A stretch of 64,000 nucleotides of DNA, from positions 1 through 64,000 of the forward strand of contig NZ_OUNG01000004.1 of assembly GCF_900343155.1 (NCBI RefSeq), written 5' to 3'. Every line of letters begins with the position of its first letter. The stretch's first letter is position 1. Source of the stretch: Lactimicrobium massiliense (GTDB lineage Bacteria; Bacillota_I; Bacilli_A; Erysipelotrichales; Erysipelotrichaceae). Position numbers and translations under genes: made by a program. Below, piece after piece: positions 32,652 to 41,890 of the stretch. The notes beneath the pieces were generated by a model. The model worked only from the letters and a program-made list of their open reading frames with translations, was not told where the DNA came from and searched no databases.

Positions 32652-34931
32652 TCACATATGATCATGGCAGGTACGGGCAATCACATCTTCCTGCTGTTCA
32701 CGGGTCAGATCAATGAACTTCACCGCATAGCCGGAAACACGGATTGTGAAGTTGGCATACTCCGGCTTCTCCGGATGTTCCATAGCATCTTTCAGCTTCT
32801 CAACACCGAACACATTGACATTGAGATGGTGAGCACCCTGGTGGAAATAACCATCCAGCACATGCACAAGATTATTGACACGCTCGTCCTCACTGTGGCC
32901 AAGGGCACCCGGATTGATCGTCTGGGTGTTGGAGATGCCATCCAGCGCATATTCATACGGCAGCTTGGCAACCGAATTCAAGGATGCCAGCAGACCGTTC
33001 TTCTCTGCGCCATAGGCAGGATTGGCACCAGGCGCAAACGGCTTGTAAGCCTCTCTGCCATCCGGCAGGGCACCGGTTGCCTTGCCATAGACCACATTGG
33101 AAGTGATTGTCAGGATCGATGTTGTCGCCTCAGAATTGCGGTATGTATGATGTTTCTTGATCTTGGTGATGAAGGTACGAAGCAGCCATACGGCAATCTC
33201 ATCAGCACGGTCATCATCATTGCCATAGCGCGGGAAGTCACCTTCCACCTTGTAATCCACAACCAGACCGCTCTGATCACGCACGGTCTTCACCTTTGCA
33301 TATTTGATCGCAGACAAAGAATCCACCACGTGTGAGAAACCGGCAATGCCCGTTGCAAACGTGCGGCGCACATCCGTATCAATCAGAGCCATCTCAGCTG
33401 CCTCATAGTAGTACTTGTCATGCATATACTGAATCAGATTCAGAATATTCACATACAGGCCTGCCAGCCAGTCCAGCATCAGATCATACTTGTGCATGAC
33501 TTCATCATAGTCCAGGTATTCAGAAGTGATGGGAGCCAGCTCCGGACCAACCTGCATATGATTGCCACCCTTGTCCAGGAACTTTTCATCCTTGCCGCCA
33601 TTGATGGCATAAAGCAAGGCCTTGGCAAGATTGGCACGGGCCCCGAAGAACTGCATCTCTTTGCCGGTCTGAGTAGCTGAAACGCAGCAGCAGATGCTGT
33701 AATCATCCGACCAGATTGGCCGCATGACATCATCGTTTTCATACTGGATCGAAGATGTCTTGATCGAGATGCGAGCCGCATAGCGCCGGAAGTTCAGCGG
33801 CAAGCGGGCTGAATACAGCACCGTCAGATTCGGCTCCGGGGAAGGTCCCATATTCTCCAGCGTATGCAGGAAACGATAGTCATTCTTTGTGACCATGTGG
33901 CGGCCATCCTGACCAAGGCCTGCCATCTCCAGGGTAGCCCATACCGGATCACCGGAGAACAGCTGGTTGTAGGAAGGAATACGGGCAAACTTGACCATGC
34001 GGAACTTCAGCACCAGATGATCAATCAGCTCCTGAGCCTCGGACTCACTGAGTTTTCCTGCCTTCATATCCCGGGAAATATAAATATCCAGGAATGTAGA
34101 GATTCTGCCAACCGACATGGCAGCACCATTCTGTGTCTTGATGGCTGCCAGATAGCCAAAGTACAGCCACTGTACTGCTTCATGGGCATCCTTTGCAGGT
34201 GCAGAAATATCATACCCATACAGGGCAGCCATCTTCTTCATGCCTTCCAGGGCACGGATCTGATCGGCAATCTCCTCACGCTGGCGGATGACATCATCCA
34301 TCATCGTGCCATCACCGCAGTTCTTCAGATCTTCCTTCTTTGCTTTGATCAGGTGATCAATGCCATACAGAGCAACCCGGCGGTAATCACCCACAATGCG
34401 TCCACGGCCATACGTATCCGGCAGACCAGTCACGATATGCGAGTGGCGGGCAGCCTTCATCTCATCCGTGTACGCATCAAACACAGCCTGATTATGCGTC
34501 TTATGATACTCATTGAAAATCTGATCATACTTGTCATTGATGTGATAGCCATAATTCTCAGCAGCCTGCTGGGCCATCTTGATGCCGCCATACGGCATGA
34601 ACGCACGCTTCAGCGGCTTGTCTGTCTGCAGACCAACGACCTTCTCAAGATCCTTCAGCTTCTCATCAATATAGCCAGGCCCATATGCCGTCAGGCCAGA
34701 CACAACCTCAGTCTCACAATCCAGCACGCCGCCCCGTTTACGCTCTTCCTTCTGTAATTCCTGCACCTTACCCCACAGCACATTCGTCGCATCCGTAGGA
34801 CCAGCCAGAAAACGCTCATCCCCGTCATACGGCTCATAATTATTCTGAATAAAATCACGGACATTGATGTCCTGCTTCCAATGGGTTCCGGCAAACCCTT
34901 CCCATTGCGCATAGTCACTTCTCACTGTCAT
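32652..34931 (-). CDS. pflB: Pyruvate formate-lyase (formate C-acetyltransferase)
   Basis: 759 residues from the ATG at 34931 ([13 protein letters not shown]). It cleaves pyruvate with CoA to acetyl-CoA and formate under anoxia. The catalytic Cys pair sits in [14 protein letters not shown] (near 413) and the glycyl-radical site is [13 protein letters not shown] near the C-terminus. Both key sites are intact. It follows pflA with a single base between stop and start, the reverse of the common pflB-pflA order. Confidence 0.97.
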   Translation of the reverse strand: MTVRSDYAQWEGFAGTHWKQDINVRDFIQNNYEPYDGDERFLAGPTDATNVLWGKVQELQKEERKRGGVLDCETEVVSGLTAYGPGYIDEKLKDLEKVVGLQTDKPLKRAFMPYGGIKMAQQAAENYGYHINDKYDQIFNEYHKTHNQAVFDAYTDEMKAARHSHIVTGLPDTYGRGRIVGDYRRVALYGIDHLIKAKKEDLKNCGDGTMMDDVIRQREEIADQIRALEGMKKMAALYGYDISAPAKDAHEAVQWLYFGYLAAIKTQNGAAMSVGRISTFLDIYISRDMKAGKLSESEAQELIDHLVLKFRMVKFARIPSYNQLFSGDPVWATLEMAGLGQDGRHMVTKNDYRFLHTLENMGPSPEPNLTVLYSARLPLNFRRYAARISIKTSSIQYENDDVMRPIWSDDYSICCCVSATQTGKEMQFFGARANLAKALLYAINGGKDEKFLDKGGNHMQVGPELAPITSEYLDYDEVMHKYDLMLDWLAGLYVNILNLIQYMHDKYYYEAAEMALIDTDVRRTFATGIAGFSHVVDSLSAIKYAKVKTVRDQSGLVVDYKVEGDFPRYGNDDDRADEIAVWLLRTFITKIKKHHTYRNSEATTSILTITSNVVYGKATGALPDGREAYKPFAPGANPAYGAEKNGLLASLNSVAKLPYEYALDGISNTQTINPGALGHSEDERVNNLVHVLDGYFHQGAHHLNVNVFGVEKLKDAMEHPEKPEYANFTIRVSGYAVKFIDLTREQQEDVIARTCHDHM

Positions 34932-34932
34932 C

Positions 34933-35664
34933 TCACTCTTCTCCTTCCAGCAGCCTCTGTGCATGCTCACACTTTTCTCTGCCTGGTGTTTCTACACCAT
35001 CCAGCGTGTAGGCATAACCAAGCTTCTTCCACTTATATGCACCCATCGCATGATAGGGCAGCACCTCAATCCGCTTCACATTTGACATCGGCTTCAAGAA
35101 CGCACCAGCAGCCCTCAGATCCTCATCCGCATCATTGACCCCCGGCACCAGCACATACCGCACCCAGATCGGCTTCCCTTTTTCACACAAGTACGAAAAC
35201 CCATCAAGGATATTGGCATTGTCACGGCCGGTCAAAGACCGATGTCCGACAGGATCCATCTGCTTGATGTCGCATAACAGCAAATCTGTCACATCCAGCA
35301 GCGCATCAAATGAAGCCAGCCAGGCAGGATCCCTTGAAAATGGCTGCAGTGCCGTATCGATACAGGTAGCAATGCCAAGCGCTTTTGCCTTCACAAACAG
35401 CTCTTTGACAAAATCCATCTGCAACAGCGGCTCACCACCGCTCACCGTAATGCCGCCCTCAGAGCCCCAGTAGCTGCGATAGCGCAGTGCCTGCTTCAAA
35501 ACATCATCCACCGATCTCAATTCACCCTGATCAAGCGCCCACGTATCCGCATTGTGGCAGAACCGGCAGCGCATATTGCATCCCTGCACAAATACCACAA
35601 AGCGCACACCCGGCCCATCCACCGAACCAAATGTCTCAACAGAATGTATCCTTCCAACTGTCAT
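34933..35664 (-). CDS. pflA: Pyruvate formate-lyase activating enzyme
   Basis: 243 residues from the ATG at 35664 ([19 protein letters not shown]). It is a radical SAM protein with the cluster motif CNMRCRFC (~30-37) and the SAM-binding GGEPLLQ. It installs the glycyl radical on PflB. GGAGAACAGAGG precedes the start. Confidence 0.96.
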   Translation of the reverse strand: MTVGRIHSVETFGSVDGPGVRFVVFVQGCNMRCRFCHNADTWALDQGELRSVDDVLKQALRYRSYWGSEGGITVSGGEPLLQMDFVKELFVKAKALGIATCIDTALQPFSRDPAWLASFDALLDVTDLLLCDIKQMDPVGHRSLTGRDNANILDGFSYLCEKGKPIWVRYVLVPGVNDADEDLRAAGAFLKPMSNVKRIEVLPYHAMGAYKWKKLGYAYTLDGVETPGREKCEHAQRLLEGEE

Positions 35665-35758
35665 CCTCTGTTCTCCAACACCAGTATTCTGGCAGGATGC
35701 CGTCCGCATTTCCTTGATTACAATCAAGCTGAAGAAAAAAAGCTATTTTCTACAGGTC

Positions 35759-35784
35759 AAAAAAAGCAGGCACTTCTGCCTGCA
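35759..35784 (-). terminator. Terminator of brnQ
   Basis: Reverse strand GCAGGCA/TGCCTGC hairpin followed by T7. It also separates brnQ from pflA. Confidence 0.85.
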
Positions 35785-35799
35785 ATGACAGCTATGTTC

Positions 35800-37134
35800 T
35801 TACGAAGCTTCCCTGTCTGCAGAAAGAGAACACGAATCCCCCAGCCTGCCGGCAGGCAGCACCCAGCCGATCACAATGCCCGCAGCAGCCGGAATCAGCC
35901 AGCAGAGATCCGCCGTCGGAGGAATGGACAGAATCAGCCCCGTCACATAAGGAATCCGGATTCCCGCTGAAGAAAGAGCATAAATAACGGACACAATGCC
36001 AGTCAGCAGAATCGCTAATGGAAAGACCATCGGATGCTTCTCAAGATGCTTTTTAAACTGTCCTAACAGCACCAGCACCATCGCCACTGGATAAATGGCA
36101 TTGAGAATCGGCACAGAGATCTTCAGAATCTGATCCAGACCCACAATAGACATGGCAAAAGAAGAAACCGTAAACAGAATGATCCACTTCTTATAGCTCA
36201 TCTTTGAAATCGATGCGAAATATTCTGCACAGGAACAAAGCAGGCCGACGCATGTGGTCAGACATGCCAGCACATAGATCACGCCAAGCAGGATGATACC
36301 CTTATTGCCAAGCAGACTGCCTACTATATTAGTCAGCACATTGGCGCCATTGGTGGCATTCTGGCTCACGGTACCGGAAAGCACCCCCACCTGCATCATC
36401 GCTGCATACACTACAAACAGCAGAATACCGGCAATGATGCCAGCCTTCATTGTTCCGGAAACCACTTCTTTCTTATCCTTGATGCCCATATGGATAATAT
36501 TCAGAGCAATGATATTGCCAAAGTTCAATGCTGCAATCGTATCCATCGTCTGATAGCCATCCAGAAATCCCTGCAGCACCTGATGATCCGCATAGGCACC
36601 GGTTGGCTCCAATGAAACATACGGAATCCGGATCATGCACAGCACTGCCACAAACAGCATCAGCCCCAGCAGAACCGGTCCCAGGATTTTGCCAAGGGTA
36701 TCGGTCAGAGATTCCGGATGCACGCATAGCAGATAGGAAATGCCAAAGAAGATCAGAGAATAGATGAGGCGCAATGCAAGCGTCGGCGTTTTGACAAACG
36801 GAACCACTGCCATCTCAAAAGACACTGCCGCATTTCTCGGGATGGCAAGACACGGCCCGATGGACAGGAAAGCCAGAATGGTAAAGATGATGGCAAACTT
36901 CTTTCCGGCTTTGCCAGCCAGATGGGGCAGATCATCAAAGCGGGCAATGGCAATCACTGCCAGCACCGGACAGATGATGGCGGTAAGGGCAAAGCCAAGC
37001 AGGCCAAACCATGCCTTTCCACCGGCCTGAAAGCCAAGATACGGCGGAAAGATCAGATTGCCCGAGCCAAAGAACATAGAGAACAGCGTGATACCGACCA
37101 GAATAATACTGCGTTTGTTTAGTGTTTTCTTCAT
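35800..37134 (-). CDS. brnQ: Branched-chain amino acid carrier BrnQ
   Basis: 444 residues, about twelve spans, LivCS family. The N-terminus FSMFFGSGNLIFPPYLG and the FLSIGPCLAIPRNAAVSFE segment are diagnostic. It imports Leu, Ile and Val with Na+ or H+. The leader is a T-box (37158-37405), so expression should rise when the cognate tRNA is uncharged. Confidence 0.94.
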   Translation of the reverse strand: MKKTLNKRSIILVGITLFSMFFGSGNLIFPPYLGFQAGGKAWFGLLGFALTAIICPVLAVIAIARFDDLPHLAGKAGKKFAIIFTILAFLSIGPCLAIPRNAAVSFEMAVVPFVKTPTLALRLIYSLIFFGISYLLCVHPESLTDTLGKILGPVLLGLMLFVAVLCMIRIPYVSLEPTGAYADHQVLQGFLDGYQTMDTIAALNFGNIIALNIIHMGIKDKKEVVSGTMKAGIIAGILLFVVYAAMMQVGVLSGTVSQNATNGANVLTNIVGSLLGNKGIILLGVIYVLACLTTCVGLLCSCAEYFASISKMSYKKWIILFTVSSFAMSIVGLDQILKISVPILNAIYPVAMVLVLLGQFKKHLEKHPMVFPLAILLTGIVSVIYALSSAGIRIPYVTGLILSIPPTADLCWLIPAAAGIVIGWVLPAGRLGDSCSLSADREAS

Positions 37135-37152
37135 ACAGCGTTCCTCTCAAAC

Positions 37153-37183
37153 AAAAATGCATCGTCTCCTATGAGACGATGCA
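37153..37183 (-). terminator. T-box-controlled terminator before brnQ
   Basis: A long stem, GCATCGTCTC paired with GAGACGATGC, is followed by five T on the reverse strand. Confidence 0.85.
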
Positions 37184-37405
37184 TGCATTGACACCGCGGT
37201 ACCACTCATCTTGTATGTATACACATACCACTCTTTCCAGCTCCAACAAGCCTTAGGACGTTAACGTATCCCCACGGACAGAACTACTGTAATTCATCCT
37301 GCCAGCTCAGAAGCGACTCCATCCATGCTTTATCACCTGTTTTCACCATACACAGGCTCTCTTATTGATAAACTTCCGGATTTCCTTCTTCCTCAGCGCT
37401 TTTCC
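37158..37405 (-). promoter_or_regulatory. T-box riboswitch leader of brnQ
   Basis: The core GAGTGGTACCGCGGTG (37207-37192, reverse strand) is a canonical T-box that would pair with the tRNA acceptor end and form the antiterminator instead of the adjacent terminator. Upstream, AAGAGAGCC and the Stem I arms around 37270-37370 fit the family. In the Stem I specifier region I read GGAGTCGCTTCTGAG, which suggests a GUC (valine) specifier codon; this assignment is tentative. Confidence 0.85.
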
Positions 37406-37407
37406 AT

Positions 37408-37437
37408 ATGTTAGAGCGGAAACCCCATCCTTGTCAA
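37408..37437 (-). promoter_or_regulatory. Promoter of the T-box/brnQ transcript
   Basis: TTGACA (37437-37432) and TAACAT (37413-37408) on the reverse strand are 18 bp apart, just after the argS stop at 37444. Confidence 0.6.
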
Positions 37438-37443
37438 GCGCTT

Positions 37444-39102
37444 TCACATCTTTTCCGGAGCCGAAACACCAATCAGATCCAGCGCATTCTTCAGCGTAAT
37501 CATCGACGCATGAATCAGGCCGAGACGCTGATTCGTCAGTTCCAGATCGTCCGGATTATAGACACGGGACGCATTGTAATAACTATGGAACACCCGCACA
37601 AAGGACAGGATATAGTCCGCAATCCGGTTCGGTTTGCGGGTCTTTGCTGCATTGGCAACTTCCTGCGGGAACTCACTGATCATCTTTAACAGCTGCAGTT
37701 CCTTCTCATCCTGCAGACGGTCATACGCAGCCTCCTGATGGAAGGCAGGCACATCCTCACGTGTCACAATCGAATTCATCCGGCTGTAAGCATACTGGGC
37801 ATAGTACACCGGATTATCGTTGTCCTTCTTACGAGCCAGATTCATATCAAAGTCCATCTGCGTGCTGACATCCTTGGACACAAAGAACCATCTTGCGGCA
37901 TCCACACCGACATCCTCACACAGCTCACGAATCGTAATGGCATTGCCGGTACGCTTGCTCATCTTGACCTCAACACCATTGTCAACCATACGTACCATCT
38001 GGATCAGATCCACGATCAAAGAATCCGGATTATAGCCAAGTGCCTGCAGCGCACACTTCATACGTGTCACATAACTGTGATGATCCGCACCCCACAGATC
38101 CACCAGCGTATCATAACCTCTTTCATACTTATACACATGGTTGGCAATATCCGGTGTCAGATAGGTCAAAAGACCCGTGCTCTTGCGCAGTACTCTGTCC
38201 TTATCATCCCCGAACTCACTGCTCCTGAACCACAGAGCATCATCCTTCTCATATGTCAGGCCCTTCTGTGTCATTGTATCCAGCACCTTCTGAATACGGG
38301 CAGCGTGATTCTCATAGAAGAAACGCTCATGCATCCAAGAATCAAAATGCACACGGAACAGATCCAGATCCCTGCGGATGGCATCCAGCTTCATCTCAAT
38401 GCCTTCATCCTTGAAGTAATCAAGACGCTTCTCACCATCCTCATGGAGCCACTTGTCCCCATCCTTCTCCTTGATCTTCTTTGCCACCTCAACAATATCC
38501 TGGGCATGATAACCCTCTTCCGGCAGCGGATAAGACTGTCCAAACAGCTCATAATAGCGGGACAGAATACTCTCTGCCAGCATGTCGATCTGATGGCCGG
38601 CATCATTGACATAGTACTCACGCAGCACATCATAGCCGCTGGCCTTCATGACCCGGGTCAAAGCATCGCCCCAGGCAGCACCGCGCGCATGGCCGCAGTG
38701 CAGATCACCTGTCGGATTGGCAGACACATACTCCACCAGCACTTTCTTACCATTGCCGGCATTGTTCTTTCCCCAGTCATTTCCCTGGGCAAGCACCGTA
38801 TTAATCACAGAAGACAAAGCACTGGCCTTCATGCGGAAATTGATAAAACCAGGCTTGACTGCCTCCACACTGTCGGCACCATCATAATTTGCCCTCAGAT
38901 TCTCCACCAGCGGCATCGCAATGTCCATTGGCGCCTTATGCAGGGTACGGGCAAGACGCATTGCCACACTGGTTGAATAGTCGCCCATCCTGGGATCACG
39001 CGGTGTCTCCACGCTCAGAATCTTCTCATCAGGCGCAAGATCATAAACATCCCTGACTGCCTTGGCAACAGCTGCTCTGATCTCAGCTTCAAAATTGCTC
39101 AT
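37444..39102 (-). CDS. argS: Arginyl-tRNA synthetase
   Basis: 552 residues. Class I motifs: HIGH as HCGHARG in SANPTGDLHCGHARGAAWG (~129-147) and KMSKR-like VKMSKRTGNAI (~345), the DALR anticodon-binding domain follows, and the N-terminal Arg-specific domain is present. Its leader (39103-39209) shows no T-box. Confidence 0.97.
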   Translation of the reverse strand: MSNFEAEIRAAVAKAVRDVYDLAPDEKILSVETPRDPRMGDYSTSVAMRLARTLHKAPMDIAMPLVENLRANYDGADSVEAVKPGFINFRMKASALSSVINTVLAQGNDWGKNNAGNGKKVLVEYVSANPTGDLHCGHARGAAWGDALTRVMKASGYDVLREYYVNDAGHQIDMLAESILSRYYELFGQSYPLPEEGYHAQDIVEVAKKIKEKDGDKWLHEDGEKRLDYFKDEGIEMKLDAIRRDLDLFRVHFDSWMHERFFYENHAARIQKVLDTMTQKGLTYEKDDALWFRSSEFGDDKDRVLRKSTGLLTYLTPDIANHVYKYERGYDTLVDLWGADHHSYVTRMKCALQALGYNPDSLIVDLIQMVRMVDNGVEVKMSKRTGNAITIRELCEDVGVDAARWFFVSKDVSTQMDFDMNLARKKDNDNPVYYAQYAYSRMNSIVTREDVPAFHQEAAYDRLQDEKELQLLKMISEFPQEVANAAKTRKPNRIADYILSFVRVFHSYYNASRVYNPDDLELTNQRLGLIHASMITLKNALDLIGVSAPEKM

Positions 39103-39209
39103 ATTACCTCCAACTACTGCTTCACGAATTTATGCCTGTATAATATATCATGTAAAACAGCGAAGCGAAAATGCTAAAATAAGCTTAAACAAAGCCCCGG
39201 GAGGTTATC

Positions 39210-40088
39210 ATGTCCAATCATAATGATGCAAAAAAAGACAAGAAGCTCAAAAAAGCAGAACGCAATGCCAAAAAGCCAGCTATTCTGTTTTCCTTCGACG
39301 GTGCCGTCATGGACACCGAACCCGCCATTCTGGCAACATACCGTCATGTGTTTGCCGTCCACGGCAAAGACATCCTGACACCGGACAACCAGGAAGAAAT
39401 CCAGCGTGCCCCGATCATGGATGTCATGAAGAAGTATCTGCCGGAAGAAGATCCCCGCAGATGTGCAGCTGAATATGACAGCTATGAACAAAATCACCTC
39501 ATCGATCTCATCCAGCCGATGCACGGGGTGCGTGATTTCCTGATCTGGCTGAAGAAAAACAACTATAAGGTCGGCATCGTCTCAGCCAGAGAAAGAAGCT
39601 CCGTGGTCGAACTGCTCAGGCATACCGATCTTGTCACCATGTTTGATGTCATCATCGGCAGTGCAGGCAATCTCGAAGACAGAGCTGACAGCATCCTGAC
39701 CGCATGCAAACTCATGGATGCCGATACATGTATCTTCATCACCGACAGTTCCCACAATGTCAGAGCTGCCTCCAGTGCCGGCTGCTTCACGATCGGTATT
39801 GTCTCCACTGGCAGCCGCACCCTGCCTATGAAAGAATCCGGTGCCGATTTCCTGACCAAAGACTTCAAGGAAATCAAAAAACTCCTGGAAGGAGAACCGC
39901 TCTGGCTTGCCTACCAGGTAATCCAGCCTGAAGAAAAAGGCAAAAAGAAGGGCAGAAAAGCTGATAAGAAAGAAGACAAGCCGGCAGAGAAAAAGGCAAA
40001 AGCAGAAAAGCCGAAAAAAAAGACAAAGAACGTAAAGAAGAAAAAGGCTGAAAACAAAGAAATCGTCGAGGAAGAAGACGAGAAGTAA
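39210..40088 (+). CDS. HAD-like protein lacking the nucleophile, with a Lys-rich tail
   Basis: 292 residues. Residues 24-230 follow the beta-phosphoglucomutase-like HAD layout, including cap, motif II Ser (GIVSARE) and motif IV (IFITDSSHN). But motif I reads ILFSFDGAVMDTEP where phosphatases have FDxDGT: the nucleophile Asp is Ser and the Thr is Ala. The N-terminus (KKDKKLKKAERNAKK) and the last ~55 residues are strongly basic, alternating Lys/Glu/Ala, ending in an acidic patch (EEEDEK). It is probably inactive as a phosphatase and may bind RNA, DNA or a protein. Confidence 0.8.
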   Translation: MSNHNDAKKDKKLKKAERNAKKPAILFSFDGAVMDTEPAILATYRHVFAVHGKDILTPDNQEEIQRAPIMDVMKKYLPEEDPRRCAAEYDSYEQNHLIDLIQPMHGVRDFLIWLKKNNYKVGIVSARERSSVVELLRHTDLVTMFDVIIGSAGNLEDRADSILTACKLMDADTCIFITDSSHNVRAASSAGCFTIGIVSTGSRTLPMKESGADFLTKDFKEIKKLLEGEPLWLAYQVIQPEEKGKKKGRKADKKEDKPAEKKAKAEKPKKKTKNVKKKKAENKEIVEEEDEK

Positions 40089-40109
40089 CCATATCTGCAA
40101 TCACAAAGA

Positions 40110-40137
40110 ACAGGCACGCATCATGCCTGTCTTTTTT
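40110..40137 (+). terminator. Terminator of the HAD-like gene
   Basis: ACAGGCA/TGCCTGT hairpin followed by CTTTTTT. Confidence 0.85.
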
Positions 40138-40168
40138 ACGCCAGAATATCTCTGATATCCCAATAAGC

Positions 40169-40220
40169 AAAAAGGAAACTGCAGGCAGCTCTGTCAAAGA
40201 GGCATGCATACAGTTTCCTT
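40169..40220 (-). terminator. Terminator of the nitrilase-like gene
   Basis: A 10-bp stem AAGGAAACTG/CAGTTTCCTT with a ~29-nt loop, then TTT on the reverse strand. Confidence 0.6.
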
Positions 40221-40242
40221 GATTTTCTGCACCTGATGCCGC

Positions 40243-41055
40243 TTATTCCTCAGTAAGTCTGGTTAAAAGGCCATACACATCCGGACGGCGGTTGGAAAGA
40301 TAAGGCCTTTCTTTGCGGACATCTTCCACTTTGGAAAGATCAAGATCCACGCTCACCAGCTGCTCACTGCCATCTGCTTCTTTGATGACTTTGCCATCCG
40401 GCCCAATCACCACTGAATGCCCCACAAAGTCCAGTCTGCCTTCTTTGCCAGTACGGCTGCACATGGCAATAAACAAGCCATTGTCGTACGCTGCCACCCG
40501 CATCTGGGCCACTGCCATTTCCAGATCGTCATGATCTGAAACCGCAGCCGGCACAATCACAAGCCTTGCCCCAAGCAGTGCACAGCAGCGCATACTTTCC
40601 GGAAAATGGCGGTCTGTCCCGATCACAATGCCAATCTTTCCCATGGATGTTTCATGCACCACAAAACCGGCACCTGGCTGAAAATAGTCCTTGTCATAGC
40701 TGCCCGCTTCATTCATAACGTGCACCATCTTGGCAGTTTCCCCCATCTGGCCATCTCTGTCAAACCACAAAGACGCATCATACATTCTGCCATCCTGTTC
40801 CAGATACACATTCGGCGAAATAAACATATGATTCTTCTGTGCCTGATACGCCATGCCCTTCAGTCTTGCATCAGACATCCGGCTCAATGCACGGGATGCA
40901 TTCAAACCCGGCATCTGTGGAAAATAAGGCGTCAATTGCAGTTGCGGAAAGAACAGCACATCACTGCCCACAGCCTTTTCGATGTATTCCTGGGTCTTCT
41001 TATAATTCTCATTCATATTATTGCGCATCGAAATCTGCGCCATTGCAAGCTTCAT
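40243..41055 (-). CDS. Nitrilase-superfamily protein without catalytic Glu and Cys
   Basis: 270 residues over the full carbon-nitrogen hydrolase fold, with recognisable landmarks (GETAKMVHV, IGIVIGTDRHFPESMRCCALLGA, SRTGKEG). The catalytic triad should be Glu-Lys-Cys. The Glu position is Gln (FFPQLQLTPYF, normally FPE), the Lys is kept (AKMVH), and the Cys of ICYD is Gly (VIGTD). Amidase/nitrilase chemistry is therefore unlikely, and the protein probably has a binding or regulatory role. It is leftward, convergent with the HAD-like gene. Confidence 0.82.
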   Translation of the reverse strand: MKLAMAQISMRNNMNENYKKTQEYIEKAVGSDVLFFPQLQLTPYFPQMPGLNASRALSRMSDARLKGMAYQAQKNHMFISPNVYLEQDGRMYDASLWFDRDGQMGETAKMVHVMNEAGSYDKDYFQPGAGFVVHETSMGKIGIVIGTDRHFPESMRCCALLGARLVIVPAAVSDHDDLEMAVAQMRVAAYDNGLFIAMCSRTGKEGRLDFVGHSVVIGPDGKVIKEADGSEQLVSVDLDLSKVEDVRKERPYLSNRRPDVYGLLTRLTEE

Positions 41056-41115
41056 AGATCAATACCTCTTGTGCCTTTATTCTACCATGAACCATTCGCC
41101 TAAAAACAAAGGATC

Positions 41116-41139
41116 AAAAAAGCAGGGATCACTCCCCGC
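41116..41139 (-). terminator. Terminator overlapping the Cof-type HAD stop codon
   Basis: Reverse strand GCGGGGA/TCCCTGC stem followed by T6; the TGA at 41131-41129 lies in the loop. Confidence 0.75.
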
Positions 41140-41890
41140 ATAAACCACATCTTTGCAATGCATGCAGGATCCCATCCCGGTCAATCTCCTCACACACATC
41201 ATCTGCACACTGTTTCACAGCTTCATCCGCCTGTCCCATGGCAATGCCAGTACCGGCCCATTGCAGCATCTCCATGTCATTTTCCCCATCGCCAAAGGCC
41301 ATGGTTTCTTCCTGATGAATATGATGCAGATCACAGAATGCCTGAATGCCCGCCACCTTGGAAGCATCCGGCGGCACAATATCCACCGCATATTCATGCC
41401 AGCGGGTCACCTTGAAGCCAGAAAGAGAAATCGATTTCTGCTGTTCTGCATTCATGTAGGCAAGGGCCATATACACCGGTGCCCCCTGCCATCTGTCCAC
41501 ATCCGGCAATGGTGTGGAAATCGCTCTGTGAGCCAGCCTTACCTGATCATTGACGAAACTGATATACATCCGTTTTTCTTCCACAATCATCAGCGGTACA
41601 TGCATAACATCAAGCTGCCTCTGCAGGGATGACACGTTCTTTAACTCACGTTTGCGGAAGTAATGATCACCCTCAAAGCATAACTGCCCGTTCAGCGTAA
41701 TCCAGGCATCCAGCTTCACAGGAATAGCAAACCGGTCCAGCTCACTGGTATGGCGGCCGGTAGCAGCTGCACATAAAATGCCGTTTCTCTGCAATTGGGC
41801 AATGGCTCTGACCGTACTTTCCGGCACCTGGTGCAGAGAATGAGAGTACAAAGTGCCATCAAAGTCAAAGAAGACTGCTTTAGTTGCCAC
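41129..41890 (-). CDS. Cof-type HAD-IIB family hydrolase
   Basis: 253 residues from a GTG at 41890 (VATKAVFFDFDGTLYS) that lies inside the end of pepC; no better-placed ATG exists. All motifs are intact: FFDFDGTL (nucleophile Asp), TGR in AAATGRHTSEL, Lys in VPPDASKVAG and GDGENDMEML. These enzymes dephosphorylate sugar phosphates or flavin/pyridoxal phosphates. It overlaps pepC by 11 nt, so it is translationally coupled. Confidence 0.88.
   Translation of the reverse strand: MATKAVFFDFDGTLYSHSLHQVPESTVRAIAQLQRNGILCAAATGRHTSELDRFAIPVKLDAWITLNGQLCFEGDHYFRKRELKNVSSLQRQLDVMHVPLMIVEEKRMYISFVNDQVRLAHRAISTPLPDVDRWQGAPVYMALAYMNAEQQKSISLSGFKVTRWHEYAVDIVPPDASKVAGIQAFCDLHHIHQEETMAFGDGENDMEMLQWAGTGIAMGQADEAVKQCADDVCEEIDRDGILHALQRCGLCGE

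Noticed and set aside
34933-35664. pflA as a glycyl-radical activase for another enzyme
   Set aside because: It precedes pflB by one base, has no extra ferredoxin domain, and matches PflA in length and motifs.
37738-38976. A 412-residue rightward frame opposite argS
   Set aside because: The reverse strand encodes an unmistakable arginyl-tRNA synthetase; the His/Ile-rich product is a codon-bias shadow.
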